DNA of 64,000 nucleotides, taken from positions 3,778,480-3,842,479 of the forward strand of contig OZ004593.1 of assembly GCA_963924555.1 (NCBI GenBank), in the 5' to 3' direction. Shown here one piece after another: positions 57,240 to 64,000 of the stretch. The notes under the pieces were generated by a model. It was not told the origin of the DNA. It worked only from the letters and a program-made list of their open reading frames with translations, and did no database searches. The translations under genes and the position numbers were made by a program. This DNA is from Crambe crambe. Lineage: Eukaryota > Porifera > Demospongiae > Poecilosclerida > Crambeidae. Within the stretch, counting starts at the first letter, position 1. Every line of letters starts with the position of its first letter.

Positions 57240-60200
57240 AACAACAAAAATTATTAAGCGCGAGTGAGCGCTATGCGCGTACGTGGGTTCGTGAACGATC
57301 GATCGATCGTCCTTTATTCGAAGTGAGGAAACGAGTGACGCTAAGCCTTATCCAGTTAAATTCAAAATTACTAGCTGTACATATAACTAACTAATATTGA
57401 GAGACAAAATATTGAAAGATTTCATCAAAGTACTTGCTATAGTAATTTTAGCTATAATCCTACGAGATCGAGATTTTGTTATTTATAAGATGAAGTGAGA
57501 TGGGGCAAATAGAGTAGGCTGAGAATGGATAAGTTGATTGTAGGCGCTTGTCTTTCTAAGTGCTTTTGATAAACATACTTCCACCAGTGTATGCACCTGT
57601 CAAAACCACTGCAATATCTTAGCCTATAATTATAAATGACACACCAACTTCTTCGAACATACCCTGGTTATATTAGGTCATTGCTGATACGTGATAAAAA
57701 TTTACGGACAGAGGCAAATTCTAACAAAATTGATCTTCCAGGTATAATGCAGTAGGAGTAGAAGGAAAATGAGGCAGGATCTATAAAGTTCCTAAGGAAC
57801 GATGATCATCATTAATGTATGAAGCAAAGAGGTAGATAACCGTTTTAGGAGATATAATCGTTAAACTGGGGATGGAGTTCAAAGCGTAATCACAAGAGAT
57901 AGCAGTAAGGAGGTATTAGAATTTTAAGTGTTATAGCTTAAATCTTGCACTATTGGAACAAAACATATACTGTGATACATGTCTGTATCAGGAGAGAATA
58001 TATATTTGGTTGGCCTGGGTTATTTAAGCAGCGGAGAAATTACTTTCATATTAGGCAGTGCTTCATTAACCTCTCACCATGGCGTGGATTCATGCAACAG
58101 AAATCAAAACAATAGCTATGACAGAGAAATAGGTGTGTGTACACTTATGCACCGTAAAGGCGTACTTGAACATCGACATCTTCAAGTTCTTCTGGTGTTA
58201 AAAGATTGGTCGATTTTTTAAAGTTCTGAACAAAACAACATTCGTACATGCTTGAGCAGCCATGAAATTTTTAATTTATATAAGGGTGTTCTTTTGATTT
58301 ACTTAATGCAAGCCTGGCAGATGTATTCTGTGTCTGAAAGTGTCCCATAATTAAATTTGTTTATTAAAGTAACTTGTGGATTACAATAATGGAGAGTTAA
58401 ATTTATTACGTATAATATGTCACTTGTAGTAGGAGCTTCATACATGTAAAATACATGTAAAATACATGTCAGCCAATAACACGATTTATAAACAAGTTTA
58501 TTTATTAAAAAAATTTATTAAAAGTGCGTGTCTGTCCAATCATAGCTCCGCCCGGGGATTGGAAACGAAATCAGCGTATCTAAATTTTTCTATTAAATTT
58601 TGTGATAGAGATATTCTCACTCTATAAAAAGAGCAGTCGAGCATTATTTCTTCATGAATAAGCTGCAACGAGTATTGGGATATCGCTTTAACATGTTTAT
58701 AAAAGATGTGCTACAATGATAGTAAATTTTTTTCAGAGGTATGATAGGGTCGGGGGAAGAACATCAGTACAACAAAAATCTAAAAAATAATTTAAATAGC
58801 AATATTATATATGCGTGATGAATAATTTTTCGAAGCCAGTTGCAAACACTTCGCCCTTGAAAATCGCTCAGGCTTCAGGCCATGTATTCTGAGCTTTTTA
58901 AACATAGCCCTTGGTTATTTCTATGCGAACATAGTGCTACTTTAACTTACTGAATAGACCTATTCGAAAAGAAGATATGCTGGGCTGACGACGCCATAAT
59001 ATCGCTAACTCTGGCGATTAAGACTGATACAGCCGGTACGGGAGTTATGCCCTTTGGCGGATTGATACGCCCTTAGATTTAGTTAATATAGGTATTAACA
59101 TGCTTTTTAGTTTAGTTTTGGTGATAATTGCATTAGTAGAAGCCGAGTGCAATTTTAATAAACAAATTGCATGAAAAAGCATGTAATTGGAATGAATTTC
59201 AGCCAGGTAGCTGCATGCAGGAATCTGTTTGTGTTAACCCGTAGTGCTTCCCACAAAACACTTACTTCAGCGTAGAGGTGGCCTACTAGGCCGACAATCC
59301 ACTTAGATAAGCTTTGCGCCAACAATTCACCTTGAAAAAACGTAGAAATCAATAAAGCTTGGCTACTATATTCAGAAATGTCGTTACTAGGTTAGTCTTA
59401 CAAGCGCAGTAGGTAGGAGTGAAATTTTGAACTACGAGTGAAACTATGGATTAATTTCAATCAAACTAATACTATTGAATATTAACCATATGATTAGTAT
59501 ATGTAATTACATGCTTTTGAGTGTAATTTGGGTATAATCGCATGAGAAACTGGCTAGGTAATTGCACGAGATTGCTGCCAAGTTAGAGAAACGAGAACTC
59601 TGAGAAGCTTAAATCGGCCAAGCCGTTACGAAGATCCAGTCCTTAGACTACTAAATTATTCTTAACGTAGTGGGCAGGACTACTCTATTTAAAGAAAAAT
59701 TGTCATCGATGCTTTTGTGTTTATCTTTGATTGAAGCCACCAAGTCTCTTCAAATTTGAAGAAAAAATAAGGAATGGTACACACTATATTTGAATTTGAT
59801 AGACAAGGAATGACAATTACACAAAAATGCCTGATTTTTAGCTTGGGTAGATCATTTAAAAAATTCTTTAAAGCCTCCACTCATTCTTATATTTTTGCCA
59901 GCATCCGCACAGATTGCTCCAAGTCATTACAATTTGTAGTTAAATTGTTTCTCTGCCCACTTTTTCACGATCATTAATTTTCTCTGGTTAATCCGCGAAA
60001 AAATAAGTTAGTAAGAGCGATTTTCTGCACCTAAATATTCGTAGATAGGGTAAAGAATATGTGTTCGAGTTTTCATCTATTCACAATTTGATCATGCATT
60101 ATTTTCGTAAGAAATCTACATAGTGCAACATAAAGCTATGAAATCTTAGAATATAATGCTGATACGCTATTTTTCCCCCTGGGAGCAACTTCTCTAACAG

Positions 60201-60380
60201 CTTATCAAGAACTTGCGGATCTCCATTCTTGTACACACTTTTTTATATGTACACATATCCGCCCTCGCACGACTTCCTGTTTGACATCGCTGTTGATACT
60301 ATATTTAAGTGAGGTAAAGCCTACCGCGTGCTAGTAACATTTTACACTATGCCGTATATATATAGAGCATTGGCCCTCTA
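57240..60380. other. 3.1-kb stretch without recognised gene
   Basis: No gene is recognised. It contains a CGATCGATCGATCG run at 57296-57309, a TATAAAAAG box-like motif at 58623, and an isolated GGGGATTGGAAACG end of the mobile-element family at 58554. Confidence 0.4.
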
Positions 60381-60389
60381 GCTACTTCG

Positions 60390-60460
60390 TAGTCTCGTCC
60401 CCGGGCTCTCGCGTGCGCAAGGAAGGGGGGAGGGGAAGAAAGAGAGCCTGGTACACCGTG
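60390..60460 (+). repeat. Diverged end of the 9916-type MITE
   Basis: TAGTCTCGTCCCCGGGCTCTC followed by GGGGGGAGGGGAAGAAAGAG and AGCCTGGTACAC parallels the left end at 9918-9982. The matching right end is not evident. Confidence 0.6.
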
Positions 60461-60944
60461 ATCGTAAATTTCATCACGTGCGACTTCTGCCGCCCGGCGC
60501 GTTGTCAAATTATGACGCGCGATGATGCTTCTATCCATGTGCTACAATTAGAAATGGATTTCAATCACTAACATTCATGTGAGAAACTACCAGTATGCTA
60601 GCGCAGTCTTAGAAGCGTCAAGTTGGTTATATATAGACTACGTAACTAGGATTGGAAACACCTTTCACGCGCGGACCATTCGGGTTTCGCCTCTATGCGC
60701 ATGCGTCAAAACCCTCGTGCGTATTTCTATGCGCATCGTGATTCGTGTGATAAGTGTGATAAGTAAACAGATTCGTGTGTCGTCTTCTTCAGTTCAGTAG
60801 TCCGCCTCAGGGAGAACAGTCCGGCTACCCTGCTACTGCAGGGTGTGCCTGGGACTTGAAAACCCACTCCCTAACGCAGGCGTATTTATAGTCGTCCAGC
60901 AGGTGAGGTGTGCTCCATTTAGAACTCTTTTCCACCACTGAACG

Positions 60945-63709
60945 ATGCCTTCATCCACTCGTACAGTTTCCACTCGCTGTTGTCGCTTCAATAGCACTAC
61001 CAAATGCCTAAGGTGCTCTTGTGCCAGGAGTGGTGTTCCCTGTTCACGGTGCCTACCTGGAGAGTCGGGGAAATGCTGAAACACCCTCCCAAGTGGCCCC
61101 TCAACTCTAACCTCTAAATCTTCAACTGCCTCCTTGGCACCCCACTCCCCCTCCAGCTCCACGACATCTTCACAGACCACATCTACCTCTGTTGCCTCAA
61201 GCAGTGAGCCAGCACCCTCTGTGACTTCCTCCTCTCCAAACCTACCTCCTCTCTCTGTCATCCTCCAGACTCACATCCCCACCCTTCACCATGTCCCAAA
61301 AGGAGCCAGGGATAAGTGGGCCCACACCCTCAGTGACTGCCTCTCCTCCACGGCAAATTCCCCCAATGACCTCTCCAACTGGTCCAGACTTTTCATGCTG
61401 GCAAAATGTGCCCTGCAGCTGGACACCTTCTACGATGGCGGGAGATCTTGCGTACAGTGAAAACACGCCTCCAACAATGGTCAGATGGGGACTTGAACAT
61501 CTTGTGGTCAGAGGCTGTGACGAATGCCCAATCCCTTTCTAAACGTAGGGAGCGGTCCGCATCAGCCTCTTCCTCCAGTAATATCAAGAGGGCTCGACAA
61601 GCTGTGCAGGACGGTCTATACAGCAAGGCTATCAAAGGATTAACATCTGAGGGTCTGGCTAACCCATCAGCAGATGTGATAAAAGAGATGAACAATAAGC
61701 ACCCACAGGCCCCTCCCCCTGTTCCACCTCCTGGCCCTGTACCTTCGTCTCCAACTCTTACGGAATCAGTCATCCTACAAGGAGTGAAATCATTTCCCAA
61801 TGGCTCGGCCCCAGGTCCATCTGGTCTGCGCCCAAGCCACCTTCGAGAAGCGGTTGGATGTCCATCCCCTGACTGTGCCACCCTTGCCCTCTCCTCCTTG
61901 ACTCCTAGGCAGTAGAGCATCGATGGATGCTCCTCCTTGACTTCAGTAATGCCTTCAACTGCATTAACCGGGAGGCCATGTTTGTGGAGACTCGTAACTG
62001 CATCCCCACCCTTTCTGCCTGGATCGAAGCATGCTATTCCTGCCAACCTTTCCTCTTCATGGGCAAAGAAACCATCCGCAGCTCCTGTGGTGTGCAGCAA
62101 GGGGACCCCCTAGATCCATTGGGGTTTGCCTTATCTCTCCACCCTCTGATAGAGAAGATCAGGGATGAAGTCCCTGGCCTCTCCCTCAATGCTTGGTACC
62201 TCGATGACGGCACCCTCATGGGTCACCCTGAGGACCTGGCTGCTGCCCTCCAAATCGTTGAGAGAGAGGGCCCCCTCTTGGGCCTCCACCTTAATAGAGG
62301 AAAGTCTCTTCTCTTCATTCCCAAGGAAGCGGATCATTCGCAATCTCCACTACCAGCCGACATTCCCATCACACGACGGGGCTTCTCCCTCCTTGGCTGC
62401 CCCATTGGACCACCTGATTTCTGTGAGGAAATCTTTCAGGCTAGGCTGAAAAGTGAGGACTTCCCTGGGTGCTCTGCGAGACTTAGGTGACTCCCAAGCA
62501 GAGATCACTCTCCTACGTTCCTGTCTCGCACTCACCAAGGTCTCTTTTGTCCTCTGAGCCTGTCCTCCCAGCCATATACAGCAATCCTCGTGTGATTTCG
62601 ACCAAGCCATCCGTGACACCCTGGAATCTATCGTGGGTGGTCCGTTGTCTGATTGGTCATGGCTTAAGGCAAGCCTCCCCAGCAGTCATGGTGGCCTTAA
62701 TCTTCGCAGTGCCTCACTACATGCTCCAGCTGCTTTTTTGGCCTCTAGCACAGCCTCCAAGCATCTGGTGGAGCGCATCCTTGGTCACCCACCTAGCTCC
62801 ACACTCCACACCGTCCCTGCCTTGAAGGCCCTTGCCACCACAGCAGCCCGTTCTGACTGGCAAAATATTGATATCGATGTCCCTCTACGGCAACGCTCTC
62901 TTTCCCACAGCATTGATGAGGCCTCCTTCCAGAATTTACTCTCTTCTGCCCCCACCATCCGCTCACGAGCTCTGGCATACACTTCAAGTCTGCCTCATGC
63001 AGGAGACTGGCTTAATGTGGTGCCATCAACATCACTGGGTCTTCACCTTCAAGACAGAGAATTCCAATGCTGCCTGCGGTACTGGCTGGGAATTCCTCTC
63101 CAAAGTAATCCACTTCCTTGCCCAGAATGCCGGGACACTGCTGACATCTTTGGTGATCACCAGGTTGGGTGTAGTGGAAACGGTGACCGCATTTCCTGGC
63201 GTAATGCCATACGTGACGTGGTCTTCTCTGCAGCCCAGTCTGCAGCCTTGGCCCCTTCCAAGGAGACCCCTGGCCTCCTTGCCAGCTCCCTCTCTCGCCC
63301 AGCTGATATCCTTCTACCCAATTGGAAAGGGGGCTGTCCTGCAGCTCTGGATGTCCATGTAATCAGCCCCCTGCAGCAGCAGACTCTAAATGAAGCCTCC
63401 TTCACCCCAGGCCATGCCCTTCAGGTGGGAGTGAACCGCAAGCTAGCATCCTCTTTATCAGCTTGCCGCTCGGCAGGCTTGCACTTCATTCCTCTGGTAG
63501 CAGAAACATTAGGGGGCCTTGCTGACGACACAATTCAAACTGTTCGCTCCATTGGCAAGGCCATCGCAGACAGAGTGGGTACTACAGATTCCTCCAACTC
63601 TTCCAAGCACCTCTTTGGTCGACTAACCATCACCCTGTGGCGTGGCAACGCCTGTTTATGGCTACATCGCCTCCCAACTCTCCCCCCCTCTCTAGACGGA
63701 GTGCCATGA
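60945..63709 (+). pseudogene. Non-LTR retrotransposon (RT plus REL-endonuclease), inactivated
   Basis: One protein is spread over three frames. It starts at ATG 60945 with a cysteine-rich block (CLRCSCARSGVPCSRCLPGE), then a Ser/Thr/Pro-rich stretch. Reverse-transcriptase motifs follow: GPSGLRPSHL, LDFSNAFNCI with the motif A Asp (61936-61965), GVQQGDPLDPLGFAL, and WYLDDGTL (catalytic DD, about 62193). The thumb/linker reads VGGPLSDWSWLKASLPSS. The C-terminus has a CCHC cluster (CPECRDTADIFGDHQVGC, about 63118-63172) and a PD-(D/E)xK-like site (RPADILLPN, then AALDVHV), ending SLDGVP at 63709. Damage: TGA at 61077-61079, a frame shift near 61445, loss of several RT residues near 61906-61916, a frame shift near 62450, and TGA at 62555-62557. 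This layout suits R2/NeSL-like elements that use a restriction-like nuclease for target-primed insertion; the clade is inference. Confidence 0.88.
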
Positions 63710-63739
63710 CTTGGACTTGTTTGTTTATCTGTGTATAAT

Positions 63740-63834
63740 CGAATTCCATTATTAAAAAAATAAATAAAATTAAAAAAAAAAAAAATAAAAAAAAATAAAT
63801 AAATAAATAAATAAAAAAAATAAAAATAAAAAAA
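63740..63834 (+). repeat. A-rich 3' tail of the retrotransposon
   Basis: ATTCCATTATTAAAAAAATA leads into about 80 nt of A with scattered T (AAATAAATAAAT units). Its position just after the stop codon and 3' untranslated region supports target-primed reverse transcription. It ends 10 nt before a splice-acceptor-like site. Confidence 0.85.
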
Positions 63835-63844
63835 GGCAAGTTAG

Positions 63845-64000
63845 TGCAATCCTTCCAGATGCTAGTGGGGCTAGTACAAGCTCTGAGTCTGCTGAAAAAG
63901 TGCATCAGCTTCAACTACAGGTATGAAATAAGTAGGTAGCTAATGTAGTTTCTCCTGCATGTTAAGCTTGTTAATATATATTTTTTCCAGATGATCCTAG
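63845..64000 (+). CDS. Possible exons of an unknown gene at the right edge
   Basis: After GGCAAGTTAG an open block 63845-63920 reads AILPDASGASTSSESAEKVH then QLQLQ, followed by a strong donor GTATGAAATAAG. A good acceptor (TTTTTTCCAG) at 63981-63990 opens a next exon in phase (ATGATCCTAG) that runs off the window. The join would read LQLQMIL. The family is unknown; the Gln/Leu spacing could start a coiled coil. The first acceptor has lost a pyrimidine tract to the retrotransposon tail. Confidence 0.35.

Noticed and set aside
58618-58640. TATAAAAAG promoter candidate
   Set aside because: No gene follows downstream on either strand, so the match is probably chance in AT-rich DNA.
61393-62100. 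235-codon minus-strand open frame
   Set aside because: It is the antisense shadow of the GC-rich retrotransposon coding region and shows no domain.

Overview
This is animal nuclear DNA from an intron-rich, AT-rich genome. Genes are split into many short exons with GT-AG introns, often only 50-80 nt long, and the space between is packed with small inverted-repeat transposons. Gene content (SKI2-type helicase, FUBP-type KH protein, the WAVE-complex subunit BRK1) is metazoan. The style (tiny introns, TAGCTAG-rich filler, P-element/THAP9-like, integrase-core and REL-endonuclease LINE relics) resembles a demosponge such as Amphimedon. That species guess is inference and was not tested. Layout: 1-1.4 kb holds a decayed, intron-containing integrase-core gene on the minus strand. 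1.5-2.5 kb is a TA-flanked DNA transposon carrying a pipsqueak-type helix-turn-helix exon and a 5S-rRNA-like patch. 2.9-6.7 kb has three copies of a mobile element with GATTGGAAAC termini. 7.8-8.0 kb is the small gene BRK1, with a 984-bp palindromic element just upstream. 9.9-10.3 kb is a 386-bp element with a perfect 8-bp target duplication. 10,993-25,468 is a SKI2-family helicase gene (minus strand, 29 exons reconstructed, 1185 codons in frame; the extreme N-terminus is not located). 26.3-27.8 kb is another GATTGGAAA element. 29,737-45,112 is a complete FUBP/KSRP-family gene (minus strand, 24 exons, 590 aa, four KH domains and a Q/A-rich tail with tyrosine motifs). 46.0-46.3 kb is a Ulp1-like protease relic. 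49.0-50.4 kb is the C-terminal part of a P-element/THAP9-type transposase. 51.7-53.6 kb is a nested element whose core is a 1.35-kb palindrome. 56.7-57.2 kb is a broken reverse-transcriptase relic. 60.9-63.8 kb is a nearly full-length but inactivated non-LTR retrotransposon. The last 160 bases may begin another host gene on the plus strand. The three host genes are unrelated in function: SKI2 feeds RNA to the cytoplasmic exosome, FUBP-type proteins bind single-stranded nucleic acid, and BRK1 stabilises the actin-regulating WAVE complex. They share the minus strand but nothing suggests co-regulation. I found no tRNA, no CRISPR array and no convincing new multi-gene system. The most unusual things are the layered palindromic elements, an orphan spliced exon inside a FUBP intron, and the 5S-like patch inside a DNA transposon.
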